From NCBI GenBank assembly GCA_910579725.1, contig CAJTUD010000028.1:1-26249 (forward strand): a DNA stretch of 26,249 nt. Reading direction: 5' to 3'. Both the position numbers and the translations under genes were made by a program. Source of the DNA: an uncultured Oscillospiraceae bacterium. GTDB lineage: Bacteria; Bacillota; Clostridia; Oscillospirales; Oscillospiraceae. The number at the start of each line of letters is the position of its first letter. Within the stretch, counting starts at the first letter, position 1. Below are positions 16,550 to 24,114 of the stretch, piece after piece. The notes beneath the pieces were generated by a model, which did not search any database, was not told where the DNA came from, and worked only from the letters and a program-made list of their open reading frames with translations.

Positions 16550-16557
16550 GCGGTTTT

Positions 16558-16593
16558 GTGGGAGCGGCCGGAGATCAGGGAGGGCGCTCCCAC
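16558..16593 (+). terminator. Possible terminator hairpin after the carboxylesterase
   Basis: A perfect 9-bp inverted repeat, GTGGGAGCG (16558-16566) with CGCTCCCAC (16585-16593), encloses an 18-base loop. The following T content is poor (CTTCTTT), so termination may be weak. Confidence 0.5.
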
Positions 16594-16648
16594 GCCCTAC
16601 TTCTTTGCCGGAACATGCTTTCCAGCTTGGCGCTGCCGGAAAAATTGC

Positions 16649-16677
16649 TTGACATATTTCGTCAATTATGTTAATGT
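16649..16677 (+). promoter_or_regulatory. Promoter of the cobalamin-riboswitch operon
   Basis: A consensus -35 TTGACA (16649-16654) and a weaker -10 TAATGT (16672-16677) are separated by 17 bases. The pair lies in a locally AT-rich patch about 20 bases before the riboswitch. Confidence 0.65.
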
Positions 16678-16698
16678 AAACGAAGAAATGAATAGTAT

Positions 16699-16804
16699 GC
16701 CAGCCGCCGCCGCTTATGCGGCACACGGAATGGGGTGAGAAGCCCCGCGAGTCGGTCACTGTGATGCCTCTATGAGAGGACAAGCCAGATACGTGACGGC
16801 TGGC
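16699..16804 (+). ncRNA. Cobalamin riboswitch aptamer
   Basis: P1 is a perfect 8-bp stem, GCCAGCCG (16699-16706) with CGGCTGGC (16797-16804). Inside are a GCCGC-TTAT-GCGGC hairpin (16709-16722), the conserved core GGTGAGAAGCC (about 16734-16744), the hallmark GGTCACTGTGA (about 16754-16764), a CCTC/GAGG hairpin, and the B12-box-like AAGCCAGATAC (about 16782-16792). Order and motifs match the adenosylcobalamin class. The gene-free stretch 16550-17055 (506 bases) is otherwise promoter, terminator and leader. The riboswitch should repress the downstream operon when B12 is plentiful. Confidence 0.85.
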
Positions 16805-16870
16805 CGCATTCTGCCGGAACCGGAAGCGCGACTCCTGTTCGGCCTCGCTGCGTGACAGCGGGGCTGTTGT

Positions 16871-16904
16871 GCGTTCCGCGCCCTTCGGCCCGGAACGCGT
16901 TTTT
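16871..16904 (+). terminator. Riboswitch expression-platform terminator
   Basis: GCGTTCCG (16871-16878) pairs with CGGAACGC (16891-16898), with an inner GCC/GGC stem and a CTTC loop, followed by GTTTTT (T-run 16900-16904). GCGTTCCG occurs again at 16914-16921 and could pair with the same central arm. An upstream hairpin, CGCTG/CAGCG (16846-16860), may be part of the switch. Confidence 0.8.
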
Positions 16905-17055
16905 CCGTTCCCGGCGTTCCGGCTCCTGTAGGTTTCCGCCGGGGCGGATGGGGCCGCGCCGGGAACAATACCGCGCTCTCCCCGGCTTTTCCGGGCGGAT
17001 CTCCGGCCGCCGGAGGAAAAAGCGACGGAAAAAGTGAATGGGAGGAATCTGACAC

Positions 17056-18921
17056 ATGAAAACCTGGAAGAAACTGACGGCGCTGCTGCTGGCGGCAGTT
17101 ATGGGCATGGGCCTGACCGGAACCGCCTTTGCGGCGGAAAAGGAGTATGCAGATGTGGCCGGTCATTGGGCCGAGGCGGAGATCCGGCTGGTGACGGAGC
17201 TGGGGCTGGTGGACGGCAAGAGCGCCGGGGTCTTCGGGCCCGATGAGAACATGACCCGGGGAGATCTGGTTCTGGCGCTGTACCGTCTGGCCAAGTCTCC
17301 GGCACTGGACGCCGGGATGGGAAATCCCTTCACCGACGTGGCGGAGGACGCCGGTTGCCGGGACGCCATCCTCTGGGCCGGCAGCAAGGGCATCGTTCTG
17401 GGCAAGAGCAGCGTTTCCTTTGATCCGGAGGGCAATGTCACCCGTCAGGAGATGGCCAAAATCCTGAACCTTTTTGCCGCCTGTTCGGTTGGGAAAAAGG
17501 AGCTGCGCAGCCGCATTGACGTGCTCTCCGCTTATGCAGATGCCGGCGAGGTGGCCGGATGGGCCAAGGATTATATGAACTGGGCAGTGGCCAGTGCGTT
17601 TATCACCGGCGCATCCGGCGGAAAGCTGGATCCTGACGGCAGCGTCACCCGGGCCCAGACGGCCGCCATTCTCTGCCGCTACATGGACGACGCCTCCACC
17701 GGTGACGCATCCAAGGACAAGTCCCGCAACGGGGACAGTATCGGCGAGAACGAACTGCTGGTAGTCAGCTTTGGCACCAGCTTCAACGACAGCCGGGCGG
17801 CGACCATCGGCGCAATTGAGAGCGCCATGGAAAAGGCATTTCCCGATTATTCCGTCCGCCGGGGCTTTACCGCCAACACCATCATTGAGCACATTTACCG
17901 CCGGGACGGCCAGGTCATCGACGATGTGGAGGAGGCTTTGGACCGGGCGGTGAAAAACGGCGTTAAGAATCTGGTGGTCCAGCCTACACATCTGATGAAC
18001 GGCTACGAGTACGGCGATCTGCGGGAGACGCTGGAAAAGGATTACTCGGACAAGTTTGAGAGTATCCGCATCGGCGCGCCCCTGCTGACCAGCGACGGAG
18101 ACTATTCTGCGGTGGCCGAGGCCATGGTTGCCGCCACCGCCGGTTTTGACGACGGCAGGACCGCCGTCTGCTACATGGGCCACGGAACCGAAGCGGCCGC
18201 CAACGGCGTTTATGACCGGATGCAGAAGCATCTGACCGATGCCGGCCACGTCAACTATTTCGTGGGTACCGTGGAGGCGCACCCTGACGTGCAGGATGTG
18301 CTGAAGCTGGTGCAGGCGGGAGAATATGAGCGGGTGGTTCTGCGCCCCATGATGATCGTTGCCGGAGACCACGCCAATAACGACATGGCCGGAGAGGATG
18401 CGGATACCTGGAAATCCGTCTTTACCGCCGCCGGCTACGAGGTCGTAACCGAAATCAAGGGCCTGGGCGAACTGGAAGGCATCCAGCGGCTGCTGGCGGA
18501 CCACGTCAGAGATGCTGAGAAGCTCAGCGAGACGAAAATTGAGAAAGAGCCCAACCCCGGTTCCGCCAAGCCTCAGGAGCCTGCCGTTCTGGCCGATGGC
18601 GTCTACACCATCACTGCCAGCTGCAAGGAGCCCATGTTCAAGATCGACAGCTGCGAGCTGACTGTGAAGGATGGAAAGATGACCGCCTCCCTGACTTTGG
18701 GCAGCACCAGCTTTGACAGGATGACGGCCGGTTCCGCCGCTTCGGCTGCGGTTTCCGCGGGCAGCGCGGTGGAAGGCGTGGAGACCGATGGAAAGATGAC
18801 CTTCACGCTGGATGTGGAGGCTCTGGACAAAGAGCTTGCTTACGCCGCTCACAGCGTGCGGAAGGATGCATGGTATGACCGGACCCTGAGCTTTGACTCC
18901 GCTTCCGCTGTGGCCAAATAA
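17056..18921 (+). CDS. Secreted SLH-anchored CbiK-type cobaltochelatase fusion protein
   Basis: This 621-residue protein has a signal peptide (1-27, TAFAA site) and three S-layer-homology repeats (about 30-78, 91-140, 157-210). A full CbiK anaerobic cobaltochelatase domain follows (about 233-490), then a beta-rich C-terminal domain (about 512-617). CbiK hallmarks in order are LLVVSFGTSFNDS, His312 in VVQPTHLMNG, YMGHGTEAAA, VGTVEAHPDV and His439 in MIVAGDHANNDMAG. His312 and His439 align with the metal-site histidines of cytosolic CbiK, which inserts cobalt into sirohydrochlorin. Secretion and SLH anchoring place this enzyme on the cell surface, away from that pathway. It is first in the B12-riboswitch operon with importer genes. 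A role in tetrapyrrole or cobalt capture, or in metal removal from haem-like molecules, is inferred. The frame is unbroken with uniform codon use, so this is a true fusion. Confidence 0.9.
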   Translation: MKTWKKLTALLLAAVMGMGLTGTAFAAEKEYADVAGHWAEAEIRLVTELGLVDGKSAGVFGPDENMTRGDLVLALYRLAKSPALDAGMGNPFTDVAEDAGCRDAILWAGSKGIVLGKSSVSFDPEGNVTRQEMAKILNLFAACSVGKKELRSRIDVLSAYADAGEVAGWAKDYMNWAVASAFITGASGGKLDPDGSVTRAQTAAILCRYMDDASTGDASKDKSRNGDSIGENELLVVSFGTSFNDSRAATIGAIESAMEKAFPDYSVRRGFTANTIIEHIYRRDGQVIDDVEEALDRAVKNGVKNLVVQPTHLMNGYEYGDLRETLEKDYSDKFESIRIGAPLLTSDGDYSAVAEAMVAATAGFDDGRTAVCYMGHGTEAAANGVYDRMQKHLTDAGHVNYFVGTVEAHPDVQDVLKLVQAGEYERVVLRPMMIVAGDHANNDMAGEDADTWKSVFTAAGYEVVTEIKGLGELEGIQRLLADHVRDAEKLSETKIEKEPNPGSAKPQEPAVLADGVYTITASCKEPMFKIDSCELTVKDGKMTASLTLGSTSFDRMTAGSAASAAVSAGSAVEGVETDGKMTFTLDVEALDKELAYAAHSVRKDAWYDRTLSFDSASAVAK

Positions 18922-18939
18922 TTTCCTGCGCAATGTGAT

Positions 18940-18967
18940 GCGCCGCAGGGTGAAAGCTCTGCGGCGC
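18940..18967 (+). terminator. Intra-operon hairpin after the SLH-CbiK gene
   Basis: GCGCCGCAG (18940-18948) pairs perfectly with CTGCGGCGC (18959-18967) around a ten-base loop and is followed by TCCTTT. With so few T residues it is more likely an attenuator or mRNA-processing/stability element than a full terminator. Confidence 0.55.
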
Positions 18968-19004
18968 TCCTTTGGCAGATATCCCTTTTCAGGAGGAATC
19001 CAAA

Positions 19005-19676
19005 ATGATGAAACGAAGGAAAACCATTGCGCTGCTGACAGCGCTGACCTTGCTGCTGGTTCTGGCGGCGGGGTGCGGCAGCCGGGAGACCGAGCAGGAC
19101 GCGTCCGGGCCCATTCCGGCGGAAAACCAGCCCTCTCCGGCAGTCCAGCCGGAAGCCGGACCCCCGGAGTCGGAAACACCGGAGGAGGAAGCACCGGAAG
19201 AAGAGGCGCCGGCCGCCGTTCCCGCAGACAGTCAGCCGGAGGAGACTGATTCCGAATCCGAACCGGAACCTGCGCCGGAACCGGAGCCCGAGCCCGCCGG
19301 AGAGCCCGAACCTGTTCCCGAGCCTGCGCCGGAACTCCAACCGGAGGAAACTTTGCCGGAGGACGGCATTTATACTGCCAATGTGACTCTGGAGGGGGGC
19401 ACCGGGCGGGCCAGCGTAGAATCCCCGGCTTTTCTGCGCTGCGAGGACGGGAAATTCTGGGCCACTATTGTCTGGAGCAGTTCCAATTTTGATTACATGA
19501 AGGTGGACGGAGAGCGCTACGATCTGCTCAACGACGGAGGCAACTCCACTTTTGAGATTCCCGTGGCAGAGTTTGACCGGAAGCTGGATGTCATCGCGGA
19601 TACGGTGGCCATGAGCGAGCCCCACGAGGTGGAATATACCCTGCTGTTCGATTCCGCCTCCCTGCAAAAACAGTGA
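19005..19676 (+). CDS. Surface lipoprotein with Pro/Glu linker and a C-terminal domain shared with the SLH-CbiK protein
   Basis: This 223-residue lipoprotein has a signal ending in the lipobox LAAGC (Cys24), a ~90-residue linker rich in Pro and Glu (about 30-118), and a C-terminal beta-rich domain (about 119-220). That domain starts DGIYTANVTLEGG and ends EYTLLFDSASLQ. The SLH-CbiK protein has a counterpart starting DGVYTITAS and ending RTLSFDSASAVA, also with a DGK turn and an S-x-FD-M motif. The strand pattern recalls NEAT-type haem-binding domains, but I cannot confirm that family. AGGAGG at 18991-18996 favours ATG 19005; ATG 19008 is the alternative. The linker would hold the domain away from the membrane, to hand ligand to the importer encoded just downstream. 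Confidence 0.78.
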   Translation: MMKRRKTIALLTALTLLLVLAAGCGSRETEQDASGPIPAENQPSPAVQPEAGPPESETPEEEAPEEEAPAAVPADSQPEETDSESEPEPAPEPEPEPAGEPEPVPEPAPELQPEETLPEDGIYTANVTLEGGTGRASVESPAFLRCEDGKFWATIVWSSSNFDYMKVDGERYDLLNDGGNSTFEIPVAEFDRKLDVIADTVAMSEPHEVEYTLLFDSASLQKQ

Positions 19677-19686
19677 GGAGAGGCCC

Positions 19687-20844
19687 ATGAAGCGTTGGAA
19701 AATTCTTGTATTGCTGTTGGCGCTGGTCCTGTGCGCCTGCGGACAGAGGGAGCCGGAGCCATTGCCGGAGGAGGTCCCCGCGCCGGAGGAAACGCCGCTC
19801 TGGAGCGGCCTGCGCTGGGAGGAGCATCTTCCGCTGGAGTACGCGCAGAGCTTTTCCGTGGACTTCTCCCCGGAGGGTTATGCCAGAATCGCCATCCATC
19901 AGGAGACATACCTGCTGGTGCCGGAGTCCTGCCCGCTCCCGGGGGAGATTCCGGAGGACGTGACTGTTCTCCGCCAGCCCCTTCAGAATATTTACATGCA
20001 GGCCACCGCCGCCATGGACTCCTTCTGCCAGCTGGACGCACTGGACGCGGTGACGCTCTCCGGTACCAGGACCGAGGGGTGGTACATTCCCCAGGCCAGG
20101 GAGGCCATGGAAGAGGGACGGCTGGTTTACGCCGGGAAATACAGCGCTCCGGACTATGAGCTGATTCTGTCCCGGAACTGCGGCCTGGCTCTGGAGTCCA
20201 CCATGATTTACCACAACCCGGAGGTAAAGGAGCAGCTGGAGCGTTTCGGCGTACCGGTGCTGGTGGAGCGAAGCAGCTATGAGAGCCACCCTCTGGGGCG
20301 GATGGAGTGGATCAAGCTCTACGGCGTGCTCATGGGGAAGCAGGCGGAAGCGGAGGCTTTCTTCAACGAGCAGCTGGACAGGCTGACCCCGGTGCTGGAG
20401 CAGGAGAACACCGGCAAGACGGTGGCCTTTTTCTATATCACCTCCAACGGCGCGGTGAGCGTGCGGAAGGGAGGGGACTATATCGCCAAGGCCATTGATC
20501 TGGCGGGAGGCGTGTATGTGTTCCAGGATCTGGCCGGAGAGGAAAACGCCCTGTCCACCATGAATATGCAGATGGAGGCATTCTATCAAGGGGCCAAGGA
20601 CGCGGATATTCTGATCTATAACAGCGCCATTGACGCAGATTTGACCGCCATTGAACAGCTGGTGGCCAAAAGTGCCCCGCTGGCAGACTTCAAGGCGGTG
20701 CAGAGCGGCGACGTATGGTGTACCGGCAAGAGCATGTTCCAGGAAGCGCTGGGTGTGGGGGATATGATTCTGGACATGCACGCCGTTCTCACAGAGGAAA
20801 ATCCGGCGGAAGAGTCCATGAGCTATCTGCACCGGCTGACGTGA
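19687..20844 (+). CDS. BtuF/FecB-type ABC substrate-binding lipoprotein
   Basis: This 385-residue lipoprotein has its lipobox at LCAC (Cys18) and a short Glu/Pro-rich stretch. A class III (TroA/BtuF-like) two-lobe binding domain follows. Family features are CGLALESTMIYHNPEVKEQL, the linker-helix region with GVPVLVERSSYESHPLGRME, and WIKLYGVLMGKQAEAEAFFN. Its partners are the permease 13 bases downstream and the ATPase beyond. This class carries cobalamin, haem and siderophores. The upstream cobalamin riboswitch favours a corrinoid or related tetrapyrrole; cobalt or haem cannot be excluded. The gene starts 10 bases after the preceding lipoprotein, with GAGGAGAGG upstream. Confidence 0.9.
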   Translation: MKRWKILVLLLALVLCACGQREPEPLPEEVPAPEETPLWSGLRWEEHLPLEYAQSFSVDFSPEGYARIAIHQETYLLVPESCPLPGEIPEDVTVLRQPLQNIYMQATAAMDSFCQLDALDAVTLSGTRTEGWYIPQAREAMEEGRLVYAGKYSAPDYELILSRNCGLALESTMIYHNPEVKEQLERFGVPVLVERSSYESHPLGRMEWIKLYGVLMGKQAEAEAFFNEQLDRLTPVLEQENTGKTVAFFYITSNGAVSVRKGGDYIAKAIDLAGGVYVFQDLAGEENALSTMNMQMEAFYQGAKDADILIYNSAIDADLTAIEQLVAKSAPLADFKAVQSGDVWCTGKSMFQEALGVGDMILDMHAVLTEENPAEESMSYLHRLT

Positions 20845-20857
20845 CGGGGGAAGAATC

Positions 20858-21874
20858 ATGAAACGGGTCTGGGTACGATACTGCGCTTGCTTCGCCCTGC
20901 TGGCGGCGCTGCTGGCGGTGCTGCTGGTGTGGAACGTGTGCGCCGGCAGTGTGGATTTCACCTGGGTGGAGATTGCCTCCGCTCTGTTTCGTCCTGCGGG
21001 GGAAGGCATCATCTGGGGCATCCGGCTGCCCCGCGTTCTGGCGGCTGCCATTCTGGGAGGGGCCTTGGCGGTGTCCGGCTTTCTGCTTCAGACCTTCTTC
21101 GCAAACCCCATTGCAGGACCCTTTGTGTTGGGCATTTCGTCAGGGGCCAAGCTGACGGTGGCGCTGCTGATGATCTTTCTGCTCAGCCGTGGAACTGCGG
21201 CGGGGTCCATGACGCTGATTGCCGGCGCGTTTGTGGGCTCCATGCTGTCCATGGGGTTCATTCTGCTGCTGTCCAGAAGGACGAAGCAAATGAGCATGCT
21301 GGTCATCTGCGGAGTGATGATCGGCTACATCTGCTCGGCTGTCACGGATTTCGCGGTGACGTTTGCGGACGACTCCAATATCATCAACCTCCACAACTGG
21401 TCTCTGGGCAGCTTCTCCGGCACCAGCTGGGACAATGTGCGGATCATGAGCTGGGTGGTATTTGTCTCCCTGGGACTCACCTTTCTGCTGTCCAAGCCCA
21501 TTGGGGCTTATCAGATGGGAGAGGTGTATGCCCAGAACATGGGGGTGAACATACGGCGGTTCCGGATAGAGCTGATTCTGCTTTCCAGCATTCTCTCCGC
21601 CTGCGTCACCGCCTTCGCGGGACCCATCTCCTTTGTGGGCATCGCAGCGCCCCATCTGATGAAGGGCCTGTTCCGTACAGCCAAACCCATTGTAATGATT
21701 CCGGCCTGCTTTCTGGGGGGGGCGGCATTCTGTCTGTTCTGTGACCTGATTGCCCGGACTGCCTTCGCACCTACAGATATGAGTATCAGCTCCGTTACCG
21801 CAGTATTCGGCGCACCTATTGTGATCTGCCTGATGGTTTCCCGGAAGGGCGGGCGGATGAAGGAGGAGCTATGA
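20858..21874 (+). CDS. FecCD/BtuC-family ABC permease
   Basis: This 338-residue polytopic protein of the FecCD family has about ten membrane helices. Recognisable segments are IRLPRVLAAAILGGALAVSG (about 54-73), the FANPIAGPFVLGISSGAKL region (about 81-99), and FVGIAAPHLMKGLF near the C-terminus, which contacts the ATPase. It would form the import channel with the BtuF-like lipoprotein and the next ATPase. Its stop overlaps the ATPase start by four bases (ATGA), so the subunits are translationally coupled. The final cytoplasmic stretch ends in a basic RKGGRMKEEL tail. Confidence 0.94.
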   Translation: MKRVWVRYCACFALLAALLAVLLVWNVCAGSVDFTWVEIASALFRPAGEGIIWGIRLPRVLAAAILGGALAVSGFLLQTFFANPIAGPFVLGISSGAKLTVALLMIFLLSRGTAAGSMTLIAGAFVGSMLSMGFILLLSRRTKQMSMLVICGVMIGYICSAVTDFAVTFADDSNIINLHNWSLGSFSGTSWDNVRIMSWVVFVSLGLTFLLSKPIGAYQMGEVYAQNMGVNIRRFRIELILLSSILSACVTAFAGPISFVGIAAPHLMKGLFRTAKPIVMIPACFLGGAAFCLFCDLIARTAFAPTDMSISSVTAVFGAPIVICLMVSRKGGRMKEEL

Positions 21875-22986
21875 GAGAAATCTATCTGCGCACGAAGGAT
21901 TTGTCCGTGGGGTACCATGGCCGGCCTTTGATCCGGGACATCCGGCTGGAGCTGGGCCGGGGAGAGATCCTGACGCTGATCGGACCCAACGGAGCGGGGA
22001 AATCCACCATTCTCAAAAGCATCATCCGGCAGCTGGAGCTGATCGGAGGGGTGGTGTGCCTGGACGGGCGGGACATGGCGAGACTCTCGGAGCGGGACGT
22101 GTCCCGGCGGATGAGTGTTCTGATGACAGGCCACATCCACCCGGAGCTGATGACCTGCGAGGATGTGGCGGCCACCGGACGGTATCCCTACACTGGGCGG
22201 CTGGGTATTCTGACTAAGGAGGACCGGCGCATTGTGACCCAGTGCCTGGAGCTGGTTCACGCCGGGGATCTGGCGGATCGGGATTTCTCCCGGATCAGCG
22301 ACGGCCAGCGGCAGAGGGTGCTGCTGGCCCGGGCGCTGTGTCAGGAGCCGGAGGTGCTGGTGCTGGATGAACCCACGTCCTTTCTGGACATCCGGCACAA
22401 GCTGGAGCTGCTGGCCATTCTCAAGGACATGGTCCGCCGGAAACGACTGGCGGTGGTGATGAGCCTCCACGAGCTGGATCTGGCCCAGAAGATCAGCGAT
22501 TATGTGGTCTGCGTCCGGGGGGACGCCATCGCCCGCCAAGGTCCGCCGGAGGAAATCTTTACCGAGGACTACATGATGGAGCTGTACGGCGCGGCCAGGG
22601 GCAGCTATAACGCCCTGTTCGGATCTCTGGAGCTGGAGGGGATCCGGGGAAAGCCGGAGATTTTTGTCATTGGCGGCGGTGGAGCGGGCATTCCGGTTTA
22701 CCGCAGGCTCCAGCGGCAGGGAACGCCCTTTGCCACCGGGGTTTTGCAGGAGAACGACCTGGATTTTCCTGTGGCGCGGGCTCTGGGAGCGGAAGTGATC
22801 GGGGAGAAGCCCTTCCAGCCCGTGGGGGAAGCCGCCTTTCATGCTGCGGCGGAGGCCATGGGCCGGTGCCGTCGGGTGCTGTGTCCCTTGGCGGAGTTCG
22901 GTCCCATGAATGAGAAGAACCGGCTGCTGCGCCGGATGGCGGAGCAGGATGGCAAGCTGGAACAGATTTCAGAAATCTCTGATTAA
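21871..22986 (+). CDS. BtuD/FecE-type ABC ATPase with an extra C-terminal domain
   Basis: This 371-residue ATPase has Walker A GPNGAGKST (38-46), signature ISDGQRQR (142-149), Walker B VLVLDEPTS (162-170) and H-loop His200. The core ends about residue 255, the normal size for this family. A further ~110 residues follow (about 259-371), opening with the glycine-rich strand-loop FVIGGGGAGIPVYRRLQ and containing CRRVLCPLAEFGPMNEKN. This extension looks Rossmann-like and could bind a nucleotide or corrinoid ligand, perhaps as a regulatory domain; that is inference. It is the last gene of the riboswitch operon and is followed by a strong terminator. Confidence 0.92.
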   Translation: MREIYLRTKDLSVGYHGRPLIRDIRLELGRGEILTLIGPNGAGKSTILKSIIRQLELIGGVVCLDGRDMARLSERDVSRRMSVLMTGHIHPELMTCEDVAATGRYPYTGRLGILTKEDRRIVTQCLELVHAGDLADRDFSRISDGQRQRVLLARALCQEPEVLVLDEPTSFLDIRHKLELLAILKDMVRRKRLAVVMSLHELDLAQKISDYVVCVRGDAIARQGPPEEIFTEDYMMELYGAARGSYNALFGSLELEGIRGKPEIFVIGGGGAGIPVYRRLQRQGTPFATGVLQENDLDFPVARALGAEVIGEKPFQPVGEAAFHAAAEAMGRCRRVLCPLAEFGPMNEKNRLLRRMAEQDGKLEQISEISD

Positions 22987-22987
22987 C

Positions 22988-23021
22988 CAACACCGGGGCC
23001 ACGCCCCGGTGTTGACTTTTT
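22988..23021 (+). terminator. Intrinsic terminator of the tetrapyrrole-uptake operon
   Basis: A perfect 12-bp stem (22988-22999 with 23003-23014) with a three-base loop is followed by ACTTTTT. The 3' end of the stem and the T-run also contain the -35 region of the next promoter. Confidence 0.93.
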
Positions 23022-23040
23022 ATACGCCTGACCTTATACT
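23012..23040 (+). promoter_or_regulatory. Promoter of the lipoylation operon, embedded in the preceding terminator
   Basis: TTGACT (23012-23017), a 17-base spacer and TATACT (23035-23040) match sigma-A consensus at five of six positions each. The first three bases of the -35 box form the end of the terminator stem. The gene starts 24 bases after the -10 box. Confidence 0.8.
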
Positions 23041-23063
23041 GTCTGATAGAGGAGGGGCGGTGA

Positions 23064-24014
23064 ATGATTACCTTTGACAGCCATTCCACAGACCCGTACT
23101 ACAATCTGGCCTTTGAGGAATACATTTTTACAGTCTTCCGGGAGGAGGACGTGTTCCTGCTGTGGCGGAACCGCCCGTGTGTGGTGGTAGGGAGCTGCCA
23201 GAATATCTGCCGGGAAGTGAAGATCTGGGCACTGCGCCAGCGGGGCATTCCGGTTCTGCGCCGGATTTCCGGCGGCGGCGCGGTATATCACGATCCGGGG
23301 AACGTCAACTACTCCCTGATGACCCGGCAGGAGGAGAGCGGTGCGGACTATGACCGCAGTCTGGCCCCCATTCTGGCAGCGCTCCACGCCATGGACGTCC
23401 CCGCCGGAAAGCGGCGGACCTGCGATCTGGCTATCGGAGAGGAGAAGATCTCCGGCAGCGCCCAGCGCATGGCAGGAGGCAGGCTGCTGCACCATGGGAC
23501 GCTGCTGTTTGACGCGGATCTGGCTGCACTGGAGGAGATTTCCGTCCAGGGCAAGAACCCGTGTGTTCAGACCAAGGGAACTCAGTCGGCCATCTGCTCC
23601 GTGACCAATATCCGATGGCACCTGGCGGAGGACATGACCACGGAGGAATTTCAGCGCCGCCTGCTGGAGCGCATGGTTCCGTCCCCGGCGGACCATCTGG
23701 AGCTGACGGAGGCGCAGCGGCGGGAAGTCTGCCGTCTGGCGGAGGAGAAGTACCGAAGCTGGGCGTGGACCTGGGGGAAGACGCCTGCCTTTTCCTACCA
23801 GCGTTCCGGAATTTTCCAGGGAGCCCCCATCGCCATATCCTATCAGTCCAAAAAAGGAATTCTGTCGGAGGTCAAGATCAGCAGCCCTCTGCTGGACGGT
23901 GATCTGGCGGCATCCCTGCTGAACGGGGCGCAGCTGGATCCGGAAAATCTGGAGCAAATCTGCCGGACTCTGGCGGGCGCGGAGGGCCACGAGCTCCTGC
24001 CGCTGCTGCTGTAA
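23064..24014 (+). CDS. lplA: Lipoate-protein ligase (LplA-like) 1
   Basis: This 316-residue enzyme of the biotin/lipoate ligase A fold activates free lipoate with ATP and transfers it to lipoyl-domain lysines. The lipoyl-AMP binding motif is RRISGGGAVYHD (66-77), the conserved lysine is Lys128 in EEKISGSAQR, and a C-terminal accessory region is present (about 240-316), so it resembles full-length LplA rather than the short LplJ/LipB forms. GGAGG (23051-23055) sits eight bases before ATG 23064. It is the first gene of a small lipoylation operon. A second ligase gene at 25207-26187 is divergent in sequence; the two may serve different target proteins. Confidence 0.92.
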   Translation: MITFDSHSTDPYYNLAFEEYIFTVFREEDVFLLWRNRPCVVVGSCQNICREVKIWALRQRGIPVLRRISGGGAVYHDPGNVNYSLMTRQEESGADYDRSLAPILAALHAMDVPAGKRRTCDLAIGEEKISGSAQRMAGGRLLHHGTLLFDADLAALEEISVQGKNPCVQTKGTQSAICSVTNIRWHLAEDMTTEEFQRRLLERMVPSPADHLELTEAQRREVCRLAEEKYRSWAWTWGKTPAFSYQRSGIFQGAPIAISYQSKKGILSEVKISSPLLDGDLAASLLNGAQLDPENLEQICRTLAGAEGHELLPLLL

Positions 24015-24114
24015 CGGCGTAAAGCGGGACGGAGCCCCGGGCAAAAGTTTTTTGAGCCTTTTCTTACAAGGAAGAGGCTGCGTGCCAATAATCTAAAATC
24101 AGGGAGAAGCATTG

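Noticed and set aside
16649..16665. Inverted repeat TTGAC-N7-GTCAA over the riboswitch operon promoter as an operator
   Set aside because: Arms are only five bases and one is the consensus -35 itself. The riboswitch already explains regulation, so chance is likely.
16756..19194. Very long open frame (812 codons) on the minus strand, opposite the SLH-CbiK gene
   Set aside because: It mirrors the GC-rich codons of the sense gene and runs across the riboswitch. The translation is His/Gly/Val-rich without a domain, whereas the plus strand gives a signal peptide, SLH and CbiK motifs.
19130..19345. Repetitive GAACCGGAGCC-like stretch as a tandem DNA repeat
   Set aside because: It encodes the Pro/Glu linker of the lipoprotein. 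Repetition is at the amino-acid level with irregular units, not a true DNA repeat array.
24015..24114. Hairpin-like CCTTTTC/GAAGAGG before the lipoyl-domain gene as a terminator
   Set aside because: The stem is short with a G-U pair and no T-run follows. The genes on both sides are functionally linked.
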